A stretch of DNA of 64,000 nt from CAG-411 sp963643465 (lineage in GTDB: Bacteria; Bacillota; Clostridia; Lachnospirales; Lachnospiraceae): positions 62,001-126,000 of the forward strand of contig CAVIJT010000001.1 of the NCBI GenBank assembly GCA_963643465.1. Reading direction: 5' to 3'. A model generated the notes under the pieces. It was not told the origin of the DNA, ran no database searches, and saw nothing but the letters and a program-made list of their open reading frames with translations. Positions 1-9,300 of this stretch are shown here, in pieces. The stretch's first letter is position 1. Each line of letters begins with the position of its first letter. Position numbers and translations under genes: made by a program.

Positions 1-410
1 TCCGTAATCAGGAAGGAGGTCCTTTTGGCTCTGTAATTGTAAAGGATGGAAAAATTGTAGGAAGAGGGCATAATCGGGTACTTTTGAAAAAAGATCCTAC
101 CTGCCATGGAGAAATGGAAGCCATTCGAGATGCCTGCCAAACTCTTGGCACACATGATTTAACCGGATGTACACTATACACCACAGCAGAACCATGCCCT
201 ATGTGTCTCGGTGCCACTCTATGGTCCAATATGACACAAATATACTATGGATGTACTGTAAAAGATACCGATGCTATCGGTTTTCGAGATGACCGGTTTT
301 ATGATTTCTTAAACGGAAAAAAAGAACTTTTAAAAGAAGAAGAACTCAATCGCAAAGAATGTTTGGAACTATTTGAAGATTACAAAAATTCTAAACACGA
401 AATATACTAA
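1..410 (+). CDS. Nucleoside deaminase, guanine deaminase-like (5' end missing)
   Basis: A zinc-dependent deaminase of the cytidine/deoxycytidylate superfamily that would hydrolyse the amino group of a purine or pyrimidine base. The reading frame is open from base 3, so the true start lies outside the window; the TTG at 84 is internal. Visible motifs are GGPFGSVIV near the start, the zinc/catalytic HGEMEA and the second zinc motif PCPMC. The tail with DAIGFRDDRFYDFL and a C-terminal ..EIY resembles GuaD-type guanine deaminases more than tRNA adenosine deaminase TadA or cytidine deaminase, but the substrate is inferred. It converges on the flavoprotein gene at 495-1547 and is followed by a long hairpin. 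Confidence 0.85.
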   Translation, partial: RNQEGGPFGSVIVKDGKIVGRGHNRVLLKKDPTCHGEMEAIRDACQTLGTHDLTGCTLYTTAEPCPMCLGATLWSNMTQIYYGCTVKDTDAIGFRDDRFYDFLNGKKELLKEEELNRKECLELFEDYKNSKHEIY

Positions 411-480
411 ATTTAGGCTTAGCAACGTGGTTGCACGTTTATAAATCTAATCGTGCATAGTCATGCTAAGCCTAAAATTT
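409..480. terminator. Long hairpin between convergent genes, probable bidirectional terminator
   Basis: Arms at 409-424 and 464-480 pair over about 16 bp with one bulged T (core TTTAGGCTTAGCA / TGCTAAGCCTAAA). The 39-nt loop holds a second stem, TGCACG with CGTGCA. The T-rich or A-rich outer edges suit termination in both directions for the convergent genes on each side. Confidence 0.7.
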
Positions 481-494
481 TTAAGCATTACGAA

Positions 495-1547
495 TTAGCA
501 ATTACCAGTCAATTCACACATTAATTCATGAACACTGACAATCTCATTAATTCTATCTACATTGTCACCGCAAAATACCAATCCGTTATCCACATCTCCC
601 TTTACTGCATCCACCAATGCTTTTGTAATACAATATGGGATTGTTGCAGGATTACATTTTGCCAAACACTGATAACATTTTTCTACCCCACATTTTCCTT
701 CTGCTGCGCGCTGTAAGAAACTATTATGAATGGCTCTTCCAGGCATACCAACCGGACTTTGTACAATAGAAATATCCTCTTTCTTTGCCTGTATGTATGC
801 TTGTTTATAAGCGTCTGAAGCATCACATTCATGAGTTGCCACAAAACGACTGGCAATCTGCACACCATCTGCTCCAAGTTCAAATACATGCTCTATATCA
901 CTGTGGTCAAATACTCCACCAGCTACAATCACAGGAATATTCTTTTCATACTTTTCCCCATGCTCTTTTACTACAGCAAGAATTTCTTTAATCTCTTTAT
1001 CAAAGTCAATTCCCTCTGCTAATTCTTCCTTGCTAAATCCTAAATGTCCACCAGCTTTTGGACCTTCGATTACTACAAAATCTGCTGTGTAATCGTACTT
1101 TCTCTGCCATTTTTGTAAAATAAGTTTTGCACAACGGGCAGACGATACAATAGGAGCAATTTTACTATCATAACCTTCCACTAATTCTGGAAGATCTAAT
1201 GGTAATCCCGCACCTGAAATGATTACATCTGCACCTGCTTTTGCAGCCTCTCTTACATGCTCTCTATAATGCTTTAATGCAACCATGACATTAACTCCAA
1301 CTAATCCATTTCCCTCTGCAATTTCCTTTGCTTTTGCAATCTGTTCGTGAATGGCTTCCAAATTACATTTGTGTTGATTTTTATCAAAATCTTCTTTTTC
1401 AAAACCTATTTGTGCAGAGGAAATAATACCAACTCCACCCTCTTTTGCCACACTTCCAGCAAGACGTCCCAAGCTGACTCCTACCCCCATTCCACCTTGG
1501 ATAATAGGGTATTTTGCCACTTTATTTCCAATTCTTAATTCTCTCAT
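495..1547 (-). CDS. Nitronate monooxygenase / 2-nitropropane dioxygenase-family flavoprotein
   Basis: A 350-residue FMN-dependent TIM-barrel protein of the NMO/FabK superfamily. Visible are the N-terminal PIIQGGMGVG, GPKAGGHLG around residue 162, and the phosphate-binding AGGVF...GADGVQIASRF stretch around 210-236. The family includes nitronate monooxygenases and the enoyl-ACP reductase FabK; sequence reading cannot decide between them, and no fatty-acid genes lie beside it. A Cys-rich segment around residues 286-305 (C-x4-C-x2-C-x3-C-x7-C) sits near the C terminus. The start is supported by a GGAGGG ribosome site 6-7 bases upstream. It is a single gene between a convergent deaminase and a divergent TetR gene. 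Confidence 0.85.
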   Translation of the reverse strand: MRELRIGNKVAKYPIIQGGMGVGVSLGRLAGSVAKEGGVGIISSAQIGFEKEDFDKNQHKCNLEAIHEQIAKAKEIAEGNGLVGVNVMVALKHYREHVREAAKAGADVIISGAGLPLDLPELVEGYDSKIAPIVSSARCAKLILQKWQRKYDYTADFVVIEGPKAGGHLGFSKEELAEGIDFDKEIKEILAVVKEHGEKYEKNIPVIVAGGVFDHSDIEHVFELGADGVQIASRFVATHECDASDAYKQAYIQAKKEDISIVQSPVGMPGRAIHNSFLQRAAEGKCGVEKCYQCLAKCNPATIPYCITKALVDAVKGDVDNGLVFCGDNVDRINEIVSVHELMCELTGNC

Positions 1548-1640
1548 GATTTCCCTCCAAATACTATCTTTTTTTTATTCTAACAGCATACAAATTTTAT
1601 ATGTATTTTTAAATTTTCGTTTTTCAAATCATTTAATGTA

Positions 1641-1673
1641 GTTTTCAATACTAGATATATTGTATTTTAAAAC
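1641..1673. promoter_or_regulatory. Candidate operator of the TetR regulator
   Basis: An imperfect inverted repeat, GTTTTCAATAC ... GTATTTTAAAAC, overlaps the -35 box of the TetR promoter. Placement between divergent genes fits an autoregulatory operator. Only the symmetry is seen; binding is inferred. Confidence 0.3.
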
Positions 1674-1688
1674 TATTTATGTTACAAT
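1660..1688 (+). promoter_or_regulatory. Sigma-A type promoter of the TetR gene
   Basis: TTGTAT, 17-base spacer, TACAAT, ending about 40 bases before the TetR start. Confidence 0.6.
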
Positions 1689-1729
1689 TTACAAAACAGG
1701 CATTTTTGTCACATTTCTAGGAGGACTCC

Positions 1730-2233
1730 ATGCAAAACGGAAAACTATATATTGCAGAGGCATTACTTTCCCTCATGCAATCCAAACCACTACAAGACAT
1801 TTCAGTGAAAGAGCTGGTAAAAAAAGCGGGTGTTTCCCGTATGACCTACTACCGATATTTTTCTTCCAAAGAAGAAATCCTTTCATCCTACATAGATCAT
1901 ATTATAGCAGAATACGAAAAACAGGTGGAACAATCTGATACCAACTCTTTCCACAGCTATGAACATGCGCTTTCCAGCCTTTTATTTTTTCAAAAGTATA
2001 AAACTTTTGCTCTCTGTCTGCAACATGCAGGTATGGAACGTATGCTTTTAGATGCACTGAACAACTATGTTAAAAAGTTGTCCGGATTTTCTTCTAAAAA
2101 ACCAGTTCGTGCCTATTCTTACTATTTTTATGCAGGTGCCTTTTTTAATATTTATATGCAATGGATTATGGAAGATACCAAAACTCCTGCCACTGAATTA
2201 GCATCTATTATAAGCAGAATACACCTACTATAA
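1730..2233 (+). CDS. TetR/AcrR-family transcriptional regulator
   Basis: A 167-residue DNA-binding repressor candidate. Residues about 8-50 form the TetR helix-turn-helix: ISVKELVKKAGVSRMTYYRYF, followed by SSKEEIL. The rest is a helical ligand-binding/dimerisation domain of the short Clostridia type, with a C-terminal end rich in aromatic residues. The start is set by AGGAGG at 1719-1724, five bases before the ATG. It is divergent from the nitronate monooxygenase-like gene, which could be its target, and overlaps its own terminator. No ligand can be guessed. Confidence 0.85.
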   Translation: MQNGKLYIAEALLSLMQSKPLQDISVKELVKKAGVSRMTYYRYFSSKEEILSSYIDHIIAEYEKQVEQSDTNSFHSYEHALSSLLFFQKYKTFALCLQHAGMERMLLDALNNYVKKLSGFSSKKPVRAYSYYFYAGAFFNIYMQWIMEDTKTPATELASIISRIHLL

Positions 2234-2257
2234 CACGCTATATAGTAGGTCTATTTT
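2223..2257 (+). terminator. Intrinsic terminator of the TetR gene
   Basis: A perfect 10-bp stem, ACCTACTATA / TATAGTAGGT with an 8-base loop, followed by CTATTTT. The left arm contains the TetR stop codon and the hairpin abuts the stop of the converging gene. Confidence 0.75.
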
Positions 2258-2847
2258 GGTACAATATGATAAGTAAATACATCTAGTCCATCTATTGCAC
2301 CACCTTTTTTTAATTGTAGAGAAAATTTGCGGTTATCCCCATAGGGAAGTGTCCCCATTCTTTTATAAAAGGGAATGGAACTTCTTGGTTCATCGCTACC
2401 ATCTTTCCCCACTTCTCCATAGATTTGCAAAAATTCTTTCCCAGACTGTTTTTCTAGCACAAGCATCTCCTGTATTAAATAGGAAAACATGAGCTTTCCA
2501 ATTCCTTTTTTTCGTTGTCTGCGCTGCACAAATATTTGTTCCAAATGTACCGTATTTGCTTTCTTTTCTGGTACAAGTCCGCTATTCCATGTATATTCTG
2601 CCAATAATTCTCCCAACTTTTCCTGTTCCAAATTATAACAATAAATATTAATCTGGCAGCGTTCATTTCTCACGACACGAATTCGCACTTTCTTTTGAAA
2701 AGGCTGCTTAGAGACTGCTTTTTCTTTCTCCTTTTCCTGCTCTTTATAACCAGAAACAACTTTTCTCTTTTTATACAAAAGAAGGACTGCTCCCAGTCCT
2801 ACTATTGCCAATATAGCAATTCCTATTACCATATTATATGCTTCCAT
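2251..2847 (-). CDS. Membrane-anchored GNAT-family acetyltransferase
   Basis: Last gene of the operon starting at 9967. The 198-residue product has one N-terminal transmembrane helix (about residues 6-24, ending LLLYKKRK) and then a cytoplasmic GNAT domain. The acetyl-CoA pyrophosphate loop is visible as QRRQRKKGIGKLMF, followed by YLIQEMLVLEK. The ATG at 2847 is chosen because it has AGGAAG seven bases upstream and places the hydrophobic helix at the N terminus. A longer GTG start at 2916 overlaps the upstream gene's stop codon and has no good ribosome site. The acetylated substrate is unknown; the operon suggests a partner in the same membrane-linked complex. Confidence 0.7.
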   Translation of the reverse strand: MEAYNMVIGIAILAIVGLGAVLLLYKKRKVVSGYKEQEKEKEKAVSKQPFQKKVRIRVVRNERCQINIYCYNLEQEKLGELLAEYTWNSGLVPEKKANTVHLEQIFVQRRQRKKGIGKLMFSYLIQEMLVLEKQSGKEFLQIYGEVGKDGSDEPRSSIPFYKRMGTLPYGDNRKFSLQLKKGGAIDGLDVFTYHIVPK

Positions 2848-2915
2848 ATTTTCTTCCTTTCCCACTAATCCGTGTACTAACATCCTAATTTCCAGACAAA
2901 GGAAGCTATCATACA

Positions 2916-4208
2916 CTAGAAAGAAATGTCATACTGTTTCATAAGCTGAAGAAGTGTTTCACGAAGTTCTGGCCTTTCAGCCAATACTACGTGCATATGC
3001 TCAAAGCATTGGTCACGTAATTTTGCATTGTCATCCATTTTCTCTACCAATCCTTTTTTTCGATTCTCCAACCCTTGTTTCATCTGTTCAAACTCAGTAT
3101 TATGAAGTAAAATTGGTAGCTGATGTAACCAAATTTCTGCATCTTTCACTTCATGGGTTTCTAAAATATCTATTACTTTTTGTCTATAATGCTGTAATCG
3201 ATCAGTAGTTCCTGCATAGCTTCTCTCTGCTTCTTTTGCCTTGGTATACTCTTTAATCAAATATTCAAATTCCATAGAGTTTTTCACATTGTATTTGCTA
3301 TAACTATAATCCAGACTACTGGTATTATTAATATACTTAATCTTCACTTTATTGGATAATTGAATGGTACGATTCAACTTCTTTTCTAAAACAGCATACT
3401 CATACCGATTGCGATAGGCTTCATAAAAAATATATACAAGCACTCCTGCTGCCATTACTACTGTCATAATAAAAGGAACGGTCATACTTTGTTCCAATGC
3501 CATATCCAATGCAAAAAATAAGGCAAATAAACTTACTACAAGAGCCGCTACCACAAGTACAATCTTTTTTAGTTCTTGCTGTCTGAAAGGAATACGGTCA
3601 TAATCATAATGAAGTGCTGCTTTCTCTGCCTCAAGCTGCCTCAAATCGTTCTGTACTATCTTTTTATAGTTCTCTTGTTCCCGCATGTTCTTCAGTTCTT
3701 CCATTAAGCTGTCTTCGTATTTGCGAATCATACGAAAACATGGATTCTCTGGAGAAATCTCTCGCTTTTGGTATTCCTCACGCTCTTTTGTCAATTTAAG
3801 AATTCGATCGGCTGCATCATTGAGCATTTTTCGCTCTCCGCTTTCCATAAGCTCAATTTTTTGTACATCCATCAAATATTCTGTCACTGCTTGATATTCA
3901 ATCTTAGCATTCTCAGTAAAGTGTTGTGTTTCCACAATCTCTTCACACTTCTCATTTAAAAATTCTACACATTCTTCCGCAGAACGAGTAGTATTTATTA
4001 AAACCTCTTCCTGCTCTGCTGAAATCTCTTCTAGTGGAATAGTAGGCGTATAGTCCTCCAACACAATCTCTTTTGGCTCTACTCTCTGTTCCTCTTTCTT
4101 CTTACGAATTGCCTGCTCTACACCCTCATCTATAACTGGCGAAGAAATTTGCTCTATATTCTCTTCTTTGTCTTTCCTCTTTCTCTTTAGAAATCCAAAA
4201 ATACTCAT
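2916..4208 (-). CDS. Coiled-coil protein with a two-helix membrane hairpin, function unknown
   Basis: A 430-residue protein I do not recognise. It starts with a short basic segment (FLKRKRKDK), continues as a Glu/Lys-rich helical, probably coiled-coil region, then two adjacent transmembrane helices at about 216-237 and 243-263, then a second long helical region. Both long arms are therefore predicted on the same, cytoplasmic, side. Its start overlaps the stop of the TPR gene by 4 bases (ATGA arrangement), implying translational coupling. The architecture suggests a membrane anchor or scaffold for the soluble Hsp70-like, solenoid and TPR proteins encoded just upstream. This role is inference. 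Confidence 0.7.
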   Translation of the reverse strand: MSIFGFLKRKRKDKEENIEQISSPVIDEGVEQAIRKKKEEQRVEPKEIVLEDYTPTIPLEEISAEQEEVLINTTRSAEECVEFLNEKCEEIVETQHFTENAKIEYQAVTEYLMDVQKIELMESGERKMLNDAADRILKLTKEREEYQKREISPENPCFRMIRKYEDSLMEELKNMREQENYKKIVQNDLRQLEAEKAALHYDYDRIPFRQQELKKIVLVVAALVVSLFALFFALDMALEQSMTVPFIMTVVMAAGVLVYIFYEAYRNRYEYAVLEKKLNRTIQLSNKVKIKYINNTSSLDYSYSKYNVKNSMEFEYLIKEYTKAKEAERSYAGTTDRLQHYRQKVIDILETHEVKDAEIWLHQLPILLHNTEFEQMKQGLENRKKGLVEKMDDNAKLRDQCFEHMHVVLAERPELRETLLQLMKQYDISF

Positions 4209-5047
4209 CCCTGCTCCATTCCATGTTTATACTGCTGTTTCCATTTAAAAATCATAGTGTCAATGGTATAGTAATAGTCACCCACTTTTCCAGATTCTTT
4301 TAATCCTGGAAGTTCTATGATTTTTCTATAATTTTTTGTTCCTTCTGATTCCAATACGATCTGTTCCAAATCATTCAAATACGTCTGCACCGTCTCTTCA
4401 GACAAATTGTATTCCAATATTTCCTGCATCAATTGCTTTTCCTTATGCTGTAATTTCAGCAGGTACATATATTCTCGCAGACTTTCCTCATTTTGATTTA
4501 AGGAATACGCCTGACGAAATTCTCTCTCTGCACGCTCAAATGCGTGCATCTGCACATGTACCACTGCAATATTATGCAAAATATTCCCAAATTCCTTTGG
4601 TGTCAAATCTTTGGCTTCGTCTGAACCTACAATCTCTTTGTACACTTGCAGTGCTTTGTCCAAATCTTGATATTTTAAATAGTTATCTGCCTCCATTTTA
4701 CGTCTTTGAATCGGAAGCATATCATTAATCAAATCTACCGTCTTTACAAAACTTTCTACTTCAAGTTTTGTAAAATAATCTGTGGCACATAAAATACTTA
4801 CTACAATATCTTTAATATCTTTACTCACATTGCAGATTTCTCTCCACTTTTGTGCCAAATCCGGACGCTTTAGTTCCAATTCAATCCACCGAAAAAAGGG
4901 TTCGTCAAACGTCTTTAACGATATTGTATAAATGTTATGATACAAATAATATCCCAACTCTTCCAGAGAATATACATCTGTATTCGTCAGCGCAAAATGA
5001 TACGGCTCTTTCGCCAAAGGTCCTGCGCATAAAATAAATTTACCCAT
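4205..5047 (-). CDS. TPR-repeat protein of unknown function
   Basis: A 280-residue soluble protein. The middle region (about 120-215) shows tetratricopeptide-like helices: YLKYQDLDKALQVYKEIV, then FGNILHNIAVVHVQMHAFER, then AEREFRQAYSLNQNEESL, which are close to TPR consensus spacing. The N-terminal part (MGKFILCAGPLAKEPYHF) is conserved-looking but not recognised. There is no signal peptide or membrane helix. It lies 12 bases downstream of the Hsp70-like gene and overlaps the next gene by 4 bases. TPRs bind protein partners; here the obvious candidates are the neighbouring products. Confidence 0.7.
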   Translation of the reverse strand: MGKFILCAGPLAKEPYHFALTNTDVYSLEELGYYLYHNIYTISLKTFDEPFFRWIELELKRPDLAQKWREICNVSKDIKDIVVSILCATDYFTKLEVESFVKTVDLINDMLPIQRRKMEADNYLKYQDLDKALQVYKEIVGSDEAKDLTPKEFGNILHNIAVVHVQMHAFERAEREFRQAYSLNQNEESLREYMYLLKLQHKEKQLMQEILEYNLSEETVQTYLNDLEQIVLESEGTKNYRKIIELPGLKESGKVGDYYYTIDTMIFKWKQQYKHGMEQG

Positions 5048-5059
5048 ACGGATTCCCCT

Positions 5060-6355
5060 TTACTCTGCTTCCTTTTTGTCTTCTTTACTCTCAATCTTTA
5101 GGATTTTTTCCCATACTCGATTAGAGGACTCATAAAGATCTCCAAATCCTCGATCATTTAACCGTACCACACAAGTATGTACATCCAGAAATTCCACTGT
5201 CATCTCAATTCTGGTTCTGCGTCGCAAATTCCAAAGACCATCCATAGTAATAAAATGATGTTCCACCTGCTGTCCGATTACATGCTCTATCACAAGTTCT
5301 ACCTCAAGCGCATCATCTGGAATAAAGCTGATTGTCTTTGTGGCATTATACCATGCTACACCTGCTGTAACCAATGGATATTGTACCAAATTAGAATCGT
5401 GAAATACCGGCATAGAAATATTTACCGTAAGCATCTCATCTCCAAGATAAAGATAATCTTTTAACTTACCTTCTCCAACGGCTTCTCTTGCCGCATAGCC
5501 TGCTCCTTTTGCATACAAGTTCTGACCAGCAAACACTCGTCTTCCTACACAAAGTTTCTTCAAAGTTGCTCTGCACCAGTTACTTTCAAACCCTTTTCCA
5601 GTCACATACACCGTAGAAACAATTTGTTTATGCAAAACATTCATGGCAATACTCTCAAAAACATAAGCCACATTTTCTTTATCTCCCTCTTCCTCAATTA
5701 AAGAATAAGGAAGTATATCTTTAAATTCCCGCTTTTTCAATACAACCGTATTAGGCTCTGTTCTTCGATTAATGGAAATCTGGTAAAAACATAACCCTTC
5801 TTCATCAAAATCAAAAAGTACAATATCATTGACACGCAGCTCTTTTGGCTGATTCATTGCATAATCAACAAAACATTGCTCATGACTCTGCACGTTTGCC
5901 CGTAATTTGCTAATGCCTAATTTTTGAAGGGCACTGTATATATTCTGAATGAGAAGCATATTTTTCTCTTTTACCGTAATTACCAAACTCCGAATGGTGT
6001 TATTAGGATATTCAGCTTTAAGCAAGCCAAGCAGACGTTTGAAAAACCGTTCCAACAAAAACTCTGGCTTTACATTTCTTCCATCTACAACAACATCCTC
6101 TTCTTTAGAGGCTTTTGAAACAAGCCCTTTTACCAATACTCCATCTTTTTCACGGTTCCATAATAATGCTTCTTCGCCAAAGGTCCATTCGGCGGTATCT
6201 CTTCGATAAAACAAGGCAGTTGGAATTAAGTATTTTTCTGCATCTCCATTGAGACAAATCGATTCGGGCTCAAAGCTCACCATGTTAAAGCAGGTAATCT
6301 GTGACATATCTTCGCACAAATCCACACCTACCAGCAAAGTTCTCTCTTCTGCCAT
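5060..6355 (-). CDS. Hsp70/actin-fold protein, DUF5716-like, with degenerate ATPase motifs
   Basis: A 431-residue cytoplasmic protein. The N terminus LLVGVDLCEDMSQITCF occupies the place of the Hsp70 phosphate-1 loop (normally GIDLGTT). IPTALFYRRD...FGEEAL matches the Hsp70 IPSVV...GEEA region. Near residue 250, VYVTGKGFES...AKGAGYAA mirrors the Hsp70 adenosine loop (LTGGGS...AKGAA). The C-terminal part is beta-rich (VELVIEHVIG, RIEMTVEFLDV) and could correspond to a reduced substrate-binding domain. I recall this as DUF5716; a search is needed to confirm. It lies 22 bases after the giant solenoid gene and 12 bases before the TPR gene. ATP binding is likely reduced or altered. Confidence 0.65.
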   Translation of the reverse strand: MAEERTLLVGVDLCEDMSQITCFNMVSFEPESICLNGDAEKYLIPTALFYRRDTAEWTFGEEALLWNREKDGVLVKGLVSKASKEEDVVVDGRNVKPEFLLERFFKRLLGLLKAEYPNNTIRSLVITVKEKNMLLIQNIYSALQKLGISKLRANVQSHEQCFVDYAMNQPKELRVNDIVLFDFDEEGLCFYQISINRRTEPNTVVLKKREFKDILPYSLIEEEGDKENVAYVFESIAMNVLHKQIVSTVYVTGKGFESNWCRATLKKLCVGRRVFAGQNLYAKGAGYAAREAVGEGKLKDYLYLGDEMLTVNISMPVFHDSNLVQYPLVTAGVAWYNATKTISFIPDDALEVELVIEHVIGQQVEHHFITMDGLWNLRRRTRIEMTVEFLDVHTCVVRLNDRGFGDLYESSNRVWEKILKIESKEDKKEAE

Positions 6356-6376
6356 GAATCATTCCTCCTTCCAAGT

Positions 6377-9300
6377 TTACTCCAGCATCTTAAACGCATG
6401 TTCCAACGCATACTGGTTCTTCTCATAGTTTCGTATCAACGCAAGCAATGTTTTCTCATCCTTCAATTCTCTTGCTACCAGCATCATATTGATTTGTCCA
6501 AAGGCATCTTCTTCCTCTTCCAATAGCTGATTACTGTCACCCTTTATGGTAATGCTCTCTGTTATCAATGGTGGTTCTTCCTCTGCAATTTCCTCCACAT
6601 AATACTGTAGCGTCTCATTATGGAACAACATAAAGGTACTTACAAAAATACCATGATACATATCCTTCATGTTTTGTTCTTTAAAGCCTTCTCCCATTTC
6701 CTCGTCTTCTACAAAATAGTGAAGCACTGCCTTATGTGCCGGATTTGTTTTATATTCTACAAAGGACATATGCTCCAATCCTCCCGGAAATTTCATCTTA
6801 GATGTAAATTTCTTGAAAAACGGAAATAAAATGCCTTCCTTCATCAATCGCTCTACAGATACTTCTATAAATTCAGTCTGCTCCTTATTCCAATTATCTA
6901 AAGTGCTATAATATTTGAGCAGTGCGTAAAGTGCTGATTTATTTTCTTCTATTAAAAGTTCTTTTTTTACAATTTCAAAAAAGGCATCATCTACTACTCG
7001 ATCTCGCACTAAATATTTATAAGAGTAATAGCTTACAAATGCTTTTATTAATGTGCGGTTACGACCAGACTCGTAAAAGGACAAAAATACCGCCATTGCA
7101 TCCTGAACATAACTTTCTGCAAATAAAATTTGTCCTAATAAACGTTCCTCTAAATCTACGCTCTCAAGCTCATATTCCTTTGCCTCTTTCCAAACAAGGA
7201 ACATATCTTTTGTTGTTCCAAGATAAAAACGAATCAAATATTCTAATATATTCTCATCGTACTTTCCAGCTTTAAAGACGAAAAATGCTAATTTTGCAAG
7301 CACGGAATCTTCCGTTTCCATACCTTCCTTTTTAATCATCTTAGAACACAAGGCACGCAGTCTTTTCACAGAAACGCCCTCAAAGCTATATTCTCGAATC
7401 TGCTCATAAGCCAGATCATACAAACCTCTTATGATACAATACTCAATAATGAGATTTCGGTCAGAGCTTCTCATACCATGCAAATCTACTTCTAACAACA
7501 ATTCTTCCAAGGCTTCCCCTTCATAATTGTCGTAATAGTTTTGAATTAATTTCATAATCCACTTCTTACGGTATTCCGGTTTCAACCATTCGGTATCCAT
7601 ATATTTCTGAAGTTCTGATACTTTTACATTTCGATGGTGATAATACTCCATTTTCTCATAAATAAACATACACACCATCCGATTCTCCGGATTGTAACGG
7701 AAACACTGCTCCGCAAGATAAGTACGTTTCATCAATTTTTCAATGGTCCATTCAATGGAATTGGCATAACGTCTGCCTGTACCATCCACCATGAACACTT
7801 TTGCTCTATCCGTAAAAACATCTATATACGCATTGCCATGTTTATCAAAAGGTACATAGCTTTCTTCTTCTGATTCTTTATGTCTGACTACTACTGCCAC
7901 AATCCCCGGATGTGTACACTGTACTCTGCGCTTAAATAATATATACGGTAAATCCTGTGCCATAGCAGGCGATACTTCCCGTTCCTCTAAAAACACACGA
8001 TACAATACCGCCAAATTTCTATCAATCTTATGTTTTTGCAATTGGGCATGTACATAGGATTTCATTTGGTCCACATACATAGGATATATCTCTGGCAATT
8101 CCTCTTTATGTTTTACCACATTGGCAAATAAAAATGCCTTTTTCTCTTCCAACAAATTGGTATTATAAGAGAAATACAAATAAATCTCCTGTGGCAATAA
8201 CCCATCATATTCCTCATCAATGGTATACATATAATACTCATACAACTGAGTCAATCGAAGCTGCTCTTTCACGCCTGCCTCATACCATACAAAATAATTG
8301 TGATCGGAAACATCCGATTTAATCAACAAACTACAAATTGCTACTAAAATATCTGTATTTTTAAATTTTTCATAAAATGCAATTAAATTTGACAATACCA
8401 GCCTCGAAATTTTCTTCTCATGCTCCGCAAGATAGGCATACTGCACTGCAACCTCTTCTTTTAAAATCCACAATTTTACTCCCATATTTACTGCCTGACG
8501 CATACATGGAGTCAATTCTTTCATTAAAGTAGGGTCTTGGTTTATCATATTACAAACTTCATAGTATATAATCGGACTTGTACATCCACGCTGATACTGT
8601 TCCTCAATTACATACAATTTTTCCCTTGGATCTTGTTCGTATTTTTCATCTAAAAATAGTAAGAACCACAAAATCGACCAAGAATCCTTCTTTTGCTTGT
8701 AGCAATCCCCAATTTCTCGCAGTGCATACTGTAAATCAGGCTCTCTTCTGCTAAACAATGCCTTCAAATATAAAAAGCCACAATAGTCCTCTATTGTATT
8801 CTTTTTCATAATATGGGCTTCTTGCTCCATACTATCCATAATTTCCTGAGCCTTACGCTCTTCCCCTTCCACCATATATAGGTGCATTTGATATAAATCA
8901 ATTCTTCTGCTATATCCTAACTCTCCTAAATTGCGCTTTACCGCTAACATTCCCTCTAGTTTTGTCAATGCGATACGCATCTCTTTTACATAGTCGCTAA
9001 CAGAAATTCGATTGCTTCTAAAGTTAATATAACTATTGACAAGAATAACCTCGCACTCTTTTATCTTCTTCTCATCATAATCTCGCTCCATATGTTTTAC
9101 AACTTTTTCTACTTCTATATCAATTTCAATTACTTGATAAATACTTTGAAGTGTCAACTTTGCAAAATTCTTTCCAGCACATAACCGTTCATTTTTAATT
9201 TCAAATTGCAGTTCACAACTATTTCCAATAAAATCCTCTGCCCCAATAGTTGGTTTAGACACTTGAATAAATTCCTGATTAGCACTTACTTTTACGTCCA

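Noticed and set aside
1660..1938. 92-residue plus-strand frame overlapping the TetR gene
   Set aside because: Different frame, starts inside the promoter, and the TetR frame has the ribosome site and helix-turn-helix.
2848..2916. Longer GTG start for the GNAT gene
   Set aside because: It overlaps the upstream stop codon, lacks a ribosome site and would put a non-hydrophobic lead before the membrane helix.
4336..4728. 130-residue plus-strand frame
   Set aside because: Lies wholly inside the TPR gene on the other strand and has no family likeness or ribosome site.
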